This document shows, piece after piece, positions 47,647-59,901 of a stretch of 64,000 nucleotides of DNA. Numbering within the stretch: the stretch's first letter is position 1; every line of letters begins with the position of its first letter. Source of the stretch: Rusavskia elegans (Eukaryota > Ascomycota > Lecanoromycetes > Teloschistales > Teloschistaceae); NCBI GenBank assembly GCA_011316305.1, contig SAUG01000163.1, positions 1 to 64,000 of the forward strand, read 5' to 3'. The position numbers and the translations under genes are program-made. The notes under the pieces were generated by a model. That model worked only from the letters and a program-made list of their open reading frames with translations, did no database searches and had not been told where the DNA came from.

Positions 47647-49262
47647 AAAAGTTATAGAAAATCTAGTAAATAGAACTTTCTAATTAGCTTTATAAAATAA
47701 ATATAAGTTTAGAATTAATAATTTAATAACTAATATCTCGGGTTTTTTAGTAAAAATATTTCTACTAGAATATTAAAGTTCGTAGATTCGATAGAGCTAT
47801 ATTATATAGTACTATTTTCGGTAGTAAATAATAAATTTAAATTTTAAAATATCGCGGTTACCTAATATTTATAGATTCGACCTATAATATAAATAAACTC
47901 GGCTAGTAATTATATTCGCTAGCTATACGCGATACTACCGGTAAATACCGGATTTATATTTATATTTTAGCGATAAAAGAAGATAGTAATATTATAATAG
48001 AAACTTTATATATTCTGGTATATTAATATAGAAAATAAAGAGATTAGAATTTTAAATATATATTAACGGATAATTTAGCTACTAAATAGCGAATAGTAAA
48101 ACTAGTATTTCCGGGGCTAGTTATCGGTAAATAGGAGGTTATATATTTACTATATATATTCTATTCCGAATAGATATTAAAAAGAAAATTTTCTAGACTA
48201 AAAAATAAGCGAGTATTCGAATATCTAAAGGCTATATTATATTTCCGCCGGAATCGGCCGGGCTATAAAAAATTAATTAAAGTCGCTATTAATACTATTT
48301 CGGAAAATAAAAAAGGATATATCTAGAAAGAATAGTAGAATATAATAGAGTTATAGGCGTATATCTTCCGAATTTACTTATTTCTTTTTTTTTAAATTAC
48401 TACTACTTCTATTATAGAAATCTATTATTTTATCTTTAAATATCTATTAATTTATACCGGTAAATAGATAATAGTTTAATATATTTTAAAAAGCGCCGTT
48501 TAATATATATTAGCGGTAGATTAAAAATAGAATTAGCGCGTTAATATTACTAAATAAAATTTCTATAGCTATATTCTATTTTAATTTACCGAATATTCTA
48601 GTTTTTATAAACTTCTAACCTTAATATAAAAGATAATAATCTAGAAAATTAAACTAGCGAACGAGTATATTAAAGCCAGTAATAATTTTCGCGACTTCGA
48701 TAATAAAATCTATTATTAATATTTTTTCTACTATAAATAATAGTTTCTATATTATTATATTAAATAGTAATATATATTCTATTATATTTTAACGCTTAAA
48801 AATTTTAATATATATACCTATATATAGGAGAAATCGGATTTTAAATTCTATAAATATATAATAACTAAATTTTTCGAATAAAATATAAATAAGGAAATTA
48901 GTACTCCGATTTAATAGAAGCTAGATATAAAAGAAATATTCGATAGTCTAAAAAATAGATATTATAATTTAGAAAAATAGGTAATAGAATATCTTTCGGA
49001 AACTATTAATATATTAATAAAATAGTAGTTAAATAAATTAGACCGTATTATAGACGAGTTTCGAAATTTAAATATTAAGGAATTCCGGTAGTAGTAAATA
49101 AAGTTAGGCCCTAATAATTTAATTAAGCTATAAAAATCCTATATTAAAATTCTTCTATATAAATACTAGCGAGATTAATACTAGCGAGGTTAGTACTAGC
49201 GAGATAGATACGCGCCTTTATAATAATACTATATTTTATAAAATATATACTAAAAATTGGTA

Positions 49263-49850
49263 TAACGTATATAGGATATTGTGGCGTGCATTAGACTGAC
49301 TGTCTTATAGACGGGGTCCTCTGTTCGGGCAGGGACGCGCAGCGTCTTTTTATTATTAATGGGGTATGCAATAATAGGTGACTGCTAGACGACACGTACA
49401 ACAGTAGAGCTGAATACGCCGTGTTTAGATTAACACATGGCATTCATAGAACACCGTAGCTATCTTGACAGCTTGCACGAGGCTATTGCATGGTCTTGGA
49501 TGTGTGCGGAAGTCTCTCTCCACTCAAACTTTCCCCTTACGGTCTCTCGCAGTCAACAGGCCGCATCAGGCAGTTCTTTTTAGTCGGGCTCTCGAGACTT
49601 TTGTCAACTCACGCCCAATTCCTACCATTCGCCCTCCACGGAGAAGTTCAGTCTGGTGACAGAAGCCGGCAGCTGCAGTCTTCACATGTGGTGGCCACGG
49701 ACAACGTGATTCTCCCACACCTCCGCCAGTCACCGCCTGCATTCCAAAGCCCCACGTCTCTCAACCCATCATTCTTTCTGTGTCCCGGGCTGCGGACAGC
49801 AGCCCACTATCACCGGCATCATTCCTCCATCAACCTCCGTCCCTATCCCT
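49263..49850. other. Upstream region of the sugar transporter
   Basis: Balanced composition resumes. The first coding exon or exons of the transporter must lie here, but no ATG connects in frame: a candidate ATG at 49686 meets a stop after seven codons. Confidence 0.4.
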
Positions 49851-52166
49851 TTGCGAAACCTCGGACGAGGATCCTCTCGCCGTTCGCCAGACGACCACTC
49901 GACCTCCTTGCTGCAAGAATCCAACGAAAAGGCCCGCCGGCACTCCTCCGACTCTGCTGGTTCAGACTTTTCCCTCTGGAGTGACACTGGCGACCTCGCC
50001 GAACAACTAGCAGACGAGGAGGACCCGCTACAAATCAAACTACGAGACTCTTTCGACGGCGAGCTCCTCAATCGTCCTGGCTCCAAGCCGCGTGCGGTCA
50101 CCCCAAAGCACGTTCATTATATTCCCCACGGCCATCTTGAGCGCAAGAGAACCAATCCTGGCATCGACAAGGAGGCTATCCAAATACCCGAGCCTCCGCC
50201 AAGGCAGATCGGTCGGACTGAATATTGTCTCGCCATCATCATGACAGGCAACCGGTCAAAAAGTCAAAGTCATGGCTTGACAGGGAGACCACTCTTGTGA
50301 GCGGACAAACACCATGATCCATGTGACTATCTGCTGACAGCCTGTCTAGATACTTCACGAGTGTCTTCGTGTCGTTAGGGGTTTTTCTGTTTGGCTATGA
50401 TCAAGGGGTTATGTCCGGCATCATAACGTATGTGCTCCCTGATGAAACAAACCTGGGGGAATTCCATCTGATGTGTTCGAGTCCAACAGAGGCCCGTATT
50501 TCAAGGACTATTTCAACCAACCCACAAGAGCCGAAATCGGAACAATGGTAGCCATCCTCGAGATTGGAGCGTTGATTGCATCCTTGTGCGTGGGTAGGAT
50601 TGGGGACATGATCGGCCGCCGCAGAACGATCCTATACGGCTCCTGTATCTTCTTTCTCGGCGGTGCACTGCAGACATTTGCCAACGGCATGCCCATGATG
50701 ATCCTGGGTCGCATCATTGCAGGTCTTGGGGTGGGTGCCCTATCCACCATTGTCCCCGTCTACCAATCCGAGATATCCCCTCCACATAATCGAGGCAAGC
50801 TGGCATGTATTGAATTCACGGGCAACGTTAGCGGCTACGCAGCCAGTGTTTGGGTAGACTACTTCTGTAGCTACATTCCCAGTGATTATTCTTGGCGGGT
50901 ACCGTTACTGTTACAATGCTTTATGGGATGCCTGCTTGGCTTTGGGAGCTTGATCATCTGCGAATCTCCAAGGTAAGGTCGAGAACGTCTCTGTGGAATG
51001 GTCATTGCTCACGAATATACCTAGATGGCTGTTGGATAACGATCATGATGAGGAAGGTATCGTCGTCATTGCCAATCTATATGGCGGTGGAGACATACAC
51101 AACGATAAGGCCAGGCAAGAATACCGCGAGATCAAGATGAATGTTCTATTACAGCGGCAAGAAGGGGAAAGAAGCTATTACGAGATGTTCCGGAAGTACT
51201 ACAAACGTCTTTTCATCGCAATGTCCGCCCAGGCCCTCGCTCAGCTCAACGGCATCAACGTCATTTCCTACTACGCACCTTTAGTCTTTGAGTCGGCTGG
51301 CTGGGTAGGCCGGGGAGCTATCCTCATGACCGGCATCAACGGGATCACGTACCTTTTGTCAACAATCCCACCGTGGTATCTGGTCGATAAGTGGGGTCGC
51401 CGCAAGATCTTGATGTCTGGTGCGATTGCTATGATCATCTCACTTTCCGCCATTTCGTACTTCATCTTCATCGACGTACGAGCGACGCCGGTGTTGACTG
51501 TTCTCTTCGTCATGATTTACAATGCATCATTCGGAGCTTCTTGGGGTCCCATTCCCTGGCTCTATCCACCGGAGATTCTGCCGCTTAGTATCCGAGCCAA
51601 AGGAGCAAGTTTGAGCACAGCATCCAATTGGTTTTTCAACTACATAGTTGGGGAAATGACGCCCATTTTGCAGGAGTGGATCAAATGGCGATTGTATCTC
51701 GTACATGCCTTTTTCTGTGCCGTTAGCTTCGTTCTTGGTAAGTGCTAGCCGGATCAGGCTCCAGTCGATGAATCCTTGCTGACAGATGGCAGTATATTTC
51801 TTATATCCGGAGACGGCCAACGTCCGGTTGGAAGATATGGATCAGTTGTTTGGAGATGCAACGACCGCGATGCCAACTCCCGCCCAGCATGCAGAAGTGG
51901 AGTCTTTGATGAGCACCCGCTCTCCAGTGCCTTCACTCGACATTCGCCGAGGCCCTGGTCAATTCAGCGCGGACAGCGCTATACCTGGTCTAGACATCAA
52001 CCCCCCTCAAAGGCAAGACAGCAAAGGGCCGCTCGAGGATGAGACTCCGAAGCGTGAGGGAATGGGAGGCTGGATATCGCGAATGGCGAACCGAGGCAAG
52101 AAAGACTCCAAAGGCGCCAACGGAGAAGCTGGATCGTACAAAAGAGTCGGTCAAGACGATGACTGA
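49851..52166 (+). CDS. MFS sugar transporter (sugar porter family), 5' end unresolved
   Basis: Proton-coupled hexose-type transporter of the plasma membrane. Exons ?-50296, 50341-50427, 50490-50972, 51025-51737 and 51793-52166 join in phase. Landmarks: YFTSVFVSLGVFLFGYDQGVMSGI (TM1), GRIGDMIGRRRTILYG, GRIIAGLGVGALSTIVPVYQ, SEISPPHNRGKLA, ESPRWLLD, ALAQLNGINVISYYAP, DKWGRRKIL, GPIPWLYPPEILPLSIRAKG, NWFFNYIVGEMTP and the closing YPETANVRLEDMD. About 150 cytosolic residues, Ser/Arg/Asp-rich, precede TM1, and about 120 follow TM12. Both tails are longer than in most sugar porters; long tails occur in sensor-like members, but the C-terminal sensor motif was not recognised. The frame is open upstream to 49710 but has no ATG, so the given start is only the first position I trust. 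Confidence 0.85.
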
Positions 52167-54652
52167 GCTGGCCACGCGACCGATTTTCCTATTCCGCCTA
52201 ACGACCGGTTCCAATAGATGGTGGATACTTCGATTTATATGATTTTCCCTCGACTGTTTAGGGTTAGATGAAGGACGACAGGATTCCCAGCTTCCGGACT
52301 GCAGAGGTCCGATAGCATGCGTTTGTATTTAGTTCCATACCCTCTGACGGACATAAGTACAATATACTGATTTCAAGCCGTTCCTTCATCCCTTCGACTG
52401 GCGGGGTGGGCATCCGATACCTCGACTGTCTGCCACATTTGGTGCTTCATCAGTGCATGAGATACTGCTTCTTGGTACTTTCGAGTACCTTTGGTTAGAT
52501 GCCATTGACGGTCAAGGTTGAGCGCCTACGAGGCAACAATCCCATAACCTCTGCGCTGATGCTAATAAGTACGGATGGACCATTGCGCCTTCAATATTGA
52601 CAATTGTCGGCAGTGCTCCATAAGGGTGCGGCCTTCGGTCGCCCCAACTAGTCTATTGCTTACAATAGTACCTTACCTTTCTTAATGTCTGTCTAGTCGC
52701 CGTAGCACCCTATAGCTACAGGCACAACGCGCGATCGTCTTGGACCGCGCACACAATGTTCAAGACACCTCAAGCATTCGGTGCTCTTCAAGTTCGCGTC
52801 GGTAGGTTGTTTGATCCTACTACTCTAGCAGGGCATACATCTGTTTTACCAGCACCTCCCCCAGTATGGCATTCGATTCAGGGGCCTGTCGTATTAACAG
52901 TCAGTCGCAGTATGGGGAGTGCAACAGTCGGTACCTCGATGTTGAATTTCGTTAGGAGGATTATAGTTTGTTCGTATGATCCAGCTACTCCTTGAAATAT
53001 TCTTGGTCATTGTGTGGCTCGGATTGCGGTTGATGAGATGGACTGTATGGGCTGACCCCTGGATTGAATACCACGCCCCGTGGGGGATACGTCCGAGTAA
53101 GAATACCCATTCGCCAGACCAAGGAACACTTGGTCAAGAAGTAATTCAACATATTTTACTTAGCTATGAATAGGTCAGTCTTTTACAAACCCAACTCCTT
53201 CACTTTCAAGCTGGTATGACAGTCATCCCCCAACTACAACGGTTCCTCCCTTCATTTCGGAACAAAAGCCCACTCTCTCCCATAACATAACAATTCCAAG
53301 TAGGACCCAACAGTCAAACTCACCTCCATCACCAACACCCCTCTTTACTTCCCAATGCACCTCCTCACCACTCTCACATCCCCTCTCCCCCCACAAAAAG
53401 TCCCCCCACCCTCCACCAATGCCCTCAAATCAACACCCCCATCCTCGTGATCTCCGACCTCGAAACCTTCGAAAGCAACGAGCCTGCCGTCCCCAGCAAC
53501 ACAACCATACACTCCAACTTCCACGATCGCCTCACCAGCACCCGAACAAGCTGCACCCGGGCTTTCACCCCCGTTGCCGAAACGGTCCAGAACTTGCTAG
53601 AACCGGAGAAAACGAGCCGGTATGAGATGTATCATGCTTGCAGGGATGCGAGCGTGGTGTTTGTGTATGGGGAGGTAGGTGGGCGGGGTTGGCAGTTATG
53701 GAGGTGGTGTTTTGTGATGGGTGGGTGAGTTTTTTTTTTTTTGTTGTTGTTGTTGCTGCGTCTTTATTTCTTTCTCTTCTGCATCTATCGATCTATTTAT
53801 TGAGGCGATGATTTGATATGATATGATGCATAGAATTCAGTGATGAGATCGTTCTTCGCTGATGGTTGGTATTAGCATAGACCAGACTATTTACGGGGGA
53901 GGCAAAATGGCTATGGTTTGCCCGGATGCCGATCGTGGCGTTTGGGGGGAAGGAAATGCCTGTTTTTATAGAGATGGTCCGACTGCGTTGCTGATGACGG
54001 GGTATATTGAATCTTCGGCGAGGGTGGAAGGGCTCGGACGGGCTGATAGGTGCTGGGTTGGGTGAGAAGACTGGGTAGGTAGACTTGGGTACTGGGCCCT
54101 TTGAATTCAAGATGATTCCACAGCTGCCTCTATTTCTACCTCTTTGTTTGCTGACACGCATGATCTTTCTGGCTGTCTGCCCTGGGACTCATTGTCCTTC
54201 ATGTCAGTGTCACATATCAGACGCAACTTGTGGCGTATGCATCACAGCCAGCCACCTCGATAAAGGTTATCGTCCTATCGATGGCTCGGATGTCACTACT
54301 GCTGTACTTTGAATAAGACTGACTCATGATATAAAGAGCTATTAGGGAAGACCGTTAACTCAAGGGAACACGCTAGCAGACGAAGTGATACAGTAAGGGC
54401 AGCACAGCTCACTCAATCAATAGATACCAGGATAAGACCAGTCATACCAACGGAGAGTAGGTGAAACCGCCTGTTGAGACATGTAAGTTCTTCATCGCCG
54501 GGTCGATTGTCCAGCTGTTCGAAAAGCAACAATACGCACGTAGCAGAAACCCCTTCTACCGCCCCCTCGAAGCATCCCTCAAACAATGTACCTGAGCTCT
54601 GCCTGTCTGATCGGTAAGATCAGCCTTGACACTGCATGACATACGCCACGCC
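52167..54652. other. Gene-poor stretch with fragmentary ORFs
   Basis: No family recognised. A frame at about 53420-53728 (PILVISDLETFESNEPAVP..., with Cys pairs, no ATG) could be an exon of a small secreted protein. A short frame at 52976-53173 starts with a hydrophobic stretch. A T run with GTT repeats lies near 53730-53756. None is strong enough to call. Confidence 0.4.
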
Positions 54653-55360
54653 ATGAGGTCCAACCTCCACCGCTACATCTTGTTCCTAATCCTTTCTGTT
54701 CAAGCCTTCGCTCCCCCCTTCCATCTCTGGCGAAAATAGTATCTAAACGGCGCACCAAGATACTACGGTGCCGGCAACCTCTCCACCGTCGGCAGTGGCA
54801 ACGAACTCGATCAAGACAACCAACCTCTATCCCAGATCAACAGCACCAACCTGCCCATCGCTCTCACAAAGGCTCTTTTACTGAATTTCACAGACGCCGT
54901 ATCCAAATTCTACCCCAACGGGTCGTACAAGGATACCTTGGAGCCGCCGGATATCGACAGCAAGAATTTCACCGTCTGTCGTCATTGGCCGCAGATAGGA
55001 CAGCGGATCCACGTGCAGGTTTTCAAGTGGTTCACCTTGACGACGAGTACGAGCGAGCTGTCGTTTTGGGTTAATGATCCCGCTCATGGCTTCTATGACC
55101 ATTGCGTTAGTAGGGTGCCGCCGGGATGGAATCTGTTGAAGACGTATGTCATGTCGCCATGCTTGAACGATAATATCACGTGGGAATTGCAAGGCAGGGA
55201 TGCGAATACGTTGGTGATTAGGGAGTATATTGAATGTAGAGGGAATGTACTTATCTTGAATCCTTTCGTCTGCTTTGGGATGGGAATCCCGGCTTTCTGC
55301 AGATCTGCTCGCAGTAAATCAGCTTTAGGAGTCGTTGCTCTGGAAATCCCGCAAGCATGA
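54653..55360 (+). pseudogene. Secreted-protein gene interrupted by one in-frame stop
   Basis: ATG at 54653 opens a signal peptide (MRSNLHRYILFLILSVQAFA). After 28 codons the frame meets TAG at 54737-54739. The same frame then stays open for 206 codons to 55360. The downstream part looks like a secreted protein: five N-glycosylation sequons (NLS, NST, NFT, NGS, NIT) and scattered cysteines in the blocks FTVCRHWPQ, YDHCVSRVPPGW, MSPCLNDNITW and YIECRGN. Family unknown. No intron that removes the stop could be fitted: a candidate donor at 54614 with acceptor at 54739 breaks the frame. Coding sequence may really end near 55240 at a donor-like GTACTT. Nonsense-mutated gene is the simplest reading; a sequencing error or readthrough is possible. 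Confidence 0.5.
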
Positions 55361-56478
55361 GAAGCACATTGCTGACTTCAATCCAACCAGGTTCTGGGCA
55401 CTAGCTGAAGCCAAGGGACAATTGAACGTCATCTGTGCTCTTGTTCTCGATGGATCGCAGTGTCAGACGCCGCAAAATCCGTACGTCCCAATCACTTCGA
55501 TCTTGTATTTCAAGGATTTTTCTTGGTCTCCTTCGGCACCACTAGCCCCTAGCGGTTACAGATTCACAGGCTCGCAGATGGCAGGCTTGACTGGACCAGG
55601 CAAGAAGAAGAAAGAAGGCCGTTTCCAAGTACTTGGAATGGGATGTTGAATTGATATGAGAGATTAAATAAGTATGGAAGGCGTAGATCTTGTTCGGAAC
55701 CAATAGGATCAGTGCCTCGAGAGTAGGAGTAGATATGTGTTGAAAACCTCCAGATTTATCGGTCAATCTGTTGGATCTTTGTAGTCATAGTCCTGATCAA
55801 TGGGCCGGAACCTGATCCTCAGAGCCGACGGCATTCCAGAAGTCGCTGCACAATGCTACCAATATCAATAATATTGCACGTTAAAATGCAGCGCATACTC
55901 AGATTTGGCCACCTGGCTGGAAGGAGCGTACGGCTGCCAAGGATTGCAGCTTTCGGTCGAAAGATCAAGGATTGGCGTTCATCCGGGATGAGATTTTGGT
56001 ATGATAGCCCCATCGGCATGCTGGTCAGTTCTAGGTACGATTGTATGTTCCACCGAAAGAAGGTCCAGGATTTGTGCGACAAGAATTGAGCCTCTTAAAC
56101 ATTGACCACAGCGGTGAATGAGCTTGTCAAGCCGACGGTTTCCATGTCAGACACCATGACATTGAGCCACCTGCAGGCTCAATCCAATAGAAGTCTCATA
56201 GAGGCGATCGCTGTCCGCTCTACCAACGACCGCGGGACAAGCAGCAAAGAAGTTGAGTCCGAGGTTTTGTCTGTAGTAGCAAGTTCCTCGTCTCAATAGC
56301 TCAGCGGTACGAGTAAGTTGGCAAATAATTGCGCTCACACCTCTGTCGCTTTCCGCAGAGAATGCCGGGGCCATTGCGGACGGTCCTTTGAAAATCGTCC
56401 TGGAGTGAGACGTAAACCTCAGCGGACCGACTGAGTTCTTCACGTTTCGAAAGTATGACCAGCAATTAGATGGCCGAT
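55361..56478. other. Intergenic, contains one copy of a dispersed repeat
   Basis: No gene recognised. The repeat copy at 55525-55766 is listed separately. Confidence 0.5.
55525..55766 (+). repeat. Dispersed direct repeat, copy 1
   Basis: Shares blocks with 59176-59383 in the same order and direction: GGTCTCCTTC.GCACCACTA, CAGGCTCGCA.AT..CAGGCT, CAAGTACT..GAAT..GATG, GAGTAGATATGT and TCATCGGTCA-like ends. About 242 bp here and 208 bp in the other copy, with several indels. Confidence 0.7.
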
Positions 56479-58814
56479 TTACCGGGAGATGGGCACCCTC
56501 GTCTTTACCAGCAGCCAGGAGAAGAAAGTGATGCACATCTACTAAGATTAGCTTCCTGCGCGGCTGCAGTGCATTGTCGGATCATACCAAAGGTGCAGCG
56601 ACAATGAAGTACCTGCAAATCTACTTAGCATTGATCACCTTGACTATGTTTTGAACGTACCATTTCATGCCCGGATTATCACGGAGCTCGCGGACACTGA
56701 GTAGAGCTCCGAGTCAGCGTTTCTTCGTCGAATCGACAAAAGCAGCTGAAAAAGCCGAGGAGCCCGGAGGATTGCTTACTTCATACCAAAGAAGCTCGAG
56801 AGAAAGGTCAGGGGCAGAAATATGAATGTTAACCAACTAATTCGCCACAGGCTGGTGTTGAGCTGCAACGACTGGCGTGCATCTCGAATGCTGATGGATT
56901 TGTACATCTGCGGTTACAATCAGTCCGTCGTTACCCCAGGTACCAGGGGAGTTCTGGTGCTCACCAGGTCAACCATGTGCGCCGTTGGCTTCTTAAGCGT
57001 CTCTTCCACTTCACTGCTCAGCCTCTTGAACTCATCCAGATTGGGTCGAAGCCAGTCAGCCGGCAAAGGCTCCTCTTGCAGCAGACCTCCAAAGTCGTTT
57101 TGAATGTTCTCTAGTAACAGGATATGGAACTTGAGCAGTCTCTCGGCTTGTAAAAGTTGCTTCGACACGCTCCAGAGGGCACTGGTCCGTGAATCGTCGG
57201 CAGGGTTCTCGTAGACACGTTCTTCCAGCGACGCAATGTAATTGTGCATGCATAGGATATAGTGAACCCATCGGGCGGCGACCGCCTCAAAGGCAAGCCC
57301 TACCACTGCAAGAGCCAGACAACCGCTCAGGGAACTCCGCTCACCAAGGTCTTCAAGCAGCTGTTGCCAAGGCTCCTCTCCCGCAATCAACGGCGCTGTA
57401 GCAATGGCTTTGAGGCGGGAATCCAGAATCACAACGGTCCTTTCACGCGCTAGCTTCGTCCTCCCCGCTATCTGTTTGCCTTGGTCGGTCATGCTACGAA
57501 TGGCGGAATTGTAAGCCTCGCTTGAAGACGCCGTGTTACCCCACGAAGTGGCACGATCTCGGGGTAATTGGATATACACCGAAAGCCTCTGCAACGAATT
57601 GTCGTGGACATCCTCATTCGAGCTCTCTACCACTGCCTTCAGTCTGGACTTCTTGGAGAACCTGCTGTGACTCTCCAGGACGGAGACTGATTGAAGTTGC
57701 GGAACCAGATACTGAAGTCCGAAGGCCGCTCTAACAATGTTGCCAGCACGGTCGTACGACGGTCTCCAAAGGGCCGTCTGCCACACGGAGAGATGATCTG
57801 CTTCTTCGCCATGGATCCACTCTCTGAAACTGGTACGGCTTCTGCTGAACGCTGGACTATGGATATGGTAATCCAAGATCAGCTGCTCGCAAGCTGCGTC
57901 GTCATCTTGCACATAGCTAAGTTGGCCGTCAGTAACTTCCGCAGATATTGAAAGATTGTTGCGGACATTACTCGTAGCCTCGTGGAACCTGCCCTATCCT
58001 TCGTCTGCTGGCAGAGTTAGTATTATCTCGAGATCTTTGAGTAGCATACCCGCAGATGTACCTCTTTTGTGAGTGCACCCAAGCCTGTGAACCTCCCCCA
58101 ATTATCATGCTGGTGCTCTGTTTGGGTGGGGAAAAGGCGGAATAAGGGCTTCTTAGTACGGACACAGCCGTCGTATCGTGAAGCTAGGCATCACTTAGCA
58201 TGGAGACTTGCTGAACAGCTGTAGAGGGCGATAGCTGCTGTACTTGACTCGTCATCGTCATACTCGATCACTACTGTCTGGCCAGGCCTGGGGGTCGCTG
58301 GGAGGAAGTATTGACCCGAAACACTTAATGGAGCGAAGGCAATGGTCGAAGTTGCTATATCAGCAATAGCATGTTTTACTTCCCATCGGCTACCCAGTCC
58401 TAATCCTGCTAAATGGATTCTCCACTGGCGCCGGAATAGGAAGACTTTCTGTTTCCATGTGGTTAACTTGGATCTTTGGCCTTCAGGGGGCTGGTCCTTC
58501 CGCAAGTTTTCTGACGGCGCCGGATTTTCTTCGTCGACTGGTTGAAGCGGTGAAAGTGCTGCTTCGATGCTAAGTGAGGTCCCGATACCAGTCTGATCGG
58601 CTTTTGTGAAGGTTAGTTTCCTTGTTCCTCTTCGTACGAGCTCAGCAACGAAATTCTCCGAGTCTGGCGGTTTCGACCCTTCAGCCACGTCAGGCTCCGG
58701 GTATACGCTAGGTTTTCTTTTCTTCGCGAAGGGATTGGTATTATAGTCGAAAGATCCGTCTGCCGAACTCGAGTACCAAGCCTGCTGTCGCGCTGAAGCC
58801 CTGTATTCATGCAT
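56479..58814 (-). CDS. CorA-like divalent metal ion transporter
   Basis: Membrane transporter of the CorA/Alr superfamily (Mg2+, Zn2+ or similar). Seven minus-strand exons: 58814-58244, 58183-58050, 57993-56965, 56907-56780, 56696-56661, 56612-56588, 56538-56479. They close to 660 residues. The N-terminal 190 residues are variable and polar. Landmarks after this: KPLFRLFPTQTEHQHDNWGRF, NVRNNLSISAEVTD, DYHIHSPAFSRSRTSFREWI, QAERLLKFHILLLENIQNDFG, YKSISIRDARQSLQLNTSLWR. TM1 is WLTFIFLPLTFLSSFF, followed by the family signature GMN created by a splice (GMAA|T gives GMN), then NPGMKW, TM2 FIVAAPLMCITFFSWLLV and a basic end. The exons around TM2 are as short as 25 bases. The N-terminal exon assignment is less sure than the rest. 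Confidence 0.83.
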
Positions 58815-59901
58815 CGTTTCTCCGAGCAAGCACTTGGGACCAGCGGCGGTCTACGGGCTCCGCGAGAACGGGGAACCATGATGCGCTGATGGACTCGAGA
58901 AGGTGGAGGGGTGGCGCTTGCGAAAGCTCAGTCGTACGAGGCAAACATGTTACATCGGGTCTTCGGCTTGATTGGCTGACATAGGTTTGACAAGACGCGG
59001 TGGCTTGCATGCTGCAGAATGTGGCGTCTTTGACGAGTATTTGGGATATTACAAGATTGGGGAGGATGCAAGTGAGCATCAAAAAAGCTACAGAGTAGAA
59101 GCAAGCTATTCTTCGTGAACAGGATGGGGCGATCTGCAAATATGATGTCCCTGAAATGTATTACGCGGGTTTCATGGTCTCCTTCTGCACCACTATCCAC
59201 AGGCTCGCAAATAACAGGCTTGATTATCCCAGGGAAGGAAAAGATTATCCCAAGTACTGAGAATAGGATGCTGAATTGGTTGGTATGGAAGGAGAAAATC
59301 TTATCAAGGATCCATTGGATCGGTGTTTAGACTCTAAAGGGAACGAGTAGATATGTTAGGAGTTCTCCAGCCTTCATCGGTCACGCTGCTTGACCTCACT
59401 CATGGTAATCGATGCGTCAGAGCCTACCTAAGCTTTGCCCTTGCAGGCACATCGAGAAAGTCGACTGTTCGCTGAAAAAGTGGACAATAAATGCTGCCAG
59501 TAGTGGACCTTGTGGACCTTTCAATAATGCACCGAAACAACCTACGATGCTGTGGATCTGCCGAGGAAAGCCCGAAGCTATTTAGCGACGTGACGTGCCG
59601 CGGGGCGGATGCGGCGTCTAATGATTAGGAGTGATCATTGATGGGAGCTGAGCAAGAAACCTGTGGACAGCGAGACAGTGATCCAGCCATCTCCAAACGC
59701 CATTGTGGACTTGCAGCATTCCCCGAATTCTTGGAGAGCGCAATCTCCATTTGCCATGACCTGACCCACTTCTTTATAATCATTCAATTCTCCACACTCT
59801 TTTCGCACGTTTAGCCGGCCCCTTGCCTTGAGCCTTGACTCCCACCGCCGTGATTCACCTCTCTCGAGCGCTCTGACTTTTCGAACACGCGATCCAAAGC
59901 C
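58815..59901. other. Divergent intergenic region CorA / PMT, with repeat copy 2
   Basis: Promoters of two divergent genes. The repeat copy at 59176-59383 lies in the middle. No gene recognised. Confidence 0.5.
59176..59383 (+). repeat. Dispersed direct repeat, copy 2
   Basis: Diverged copy of 55525-55766, same direction, about 3.65 kb away and on the other side of the CorA-like gene. Confidence 0.7.

Larger units (their letters stand above)
42870..49262. other. RIP-mutated AT-rich island with nested transposon remains
   Basis: About 6.4 kb of TpA-rich sequence with no ORF of even 60 codons. It contains the complete LTR element at 43677-47646. The flanks 42870-43676 and 47652-49262 are equally degraded and probably belong to one or more older elements into which the LTR element inserted; I could not identify their family. 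Three 15-bp direct repeats (units starting ACTAGCGAG) occur near 49164-49211. The right border at about 49262 is abrupt. Confidence 0.8.

Noticed and set aside
58191..58814. Independent hypothetical gene
   Set aside because: Its frame joins through a GTACAG...CTAG intron to the conserved CorA-like exons, so it is better read as the N-terminus of that gene, though with less certainty.
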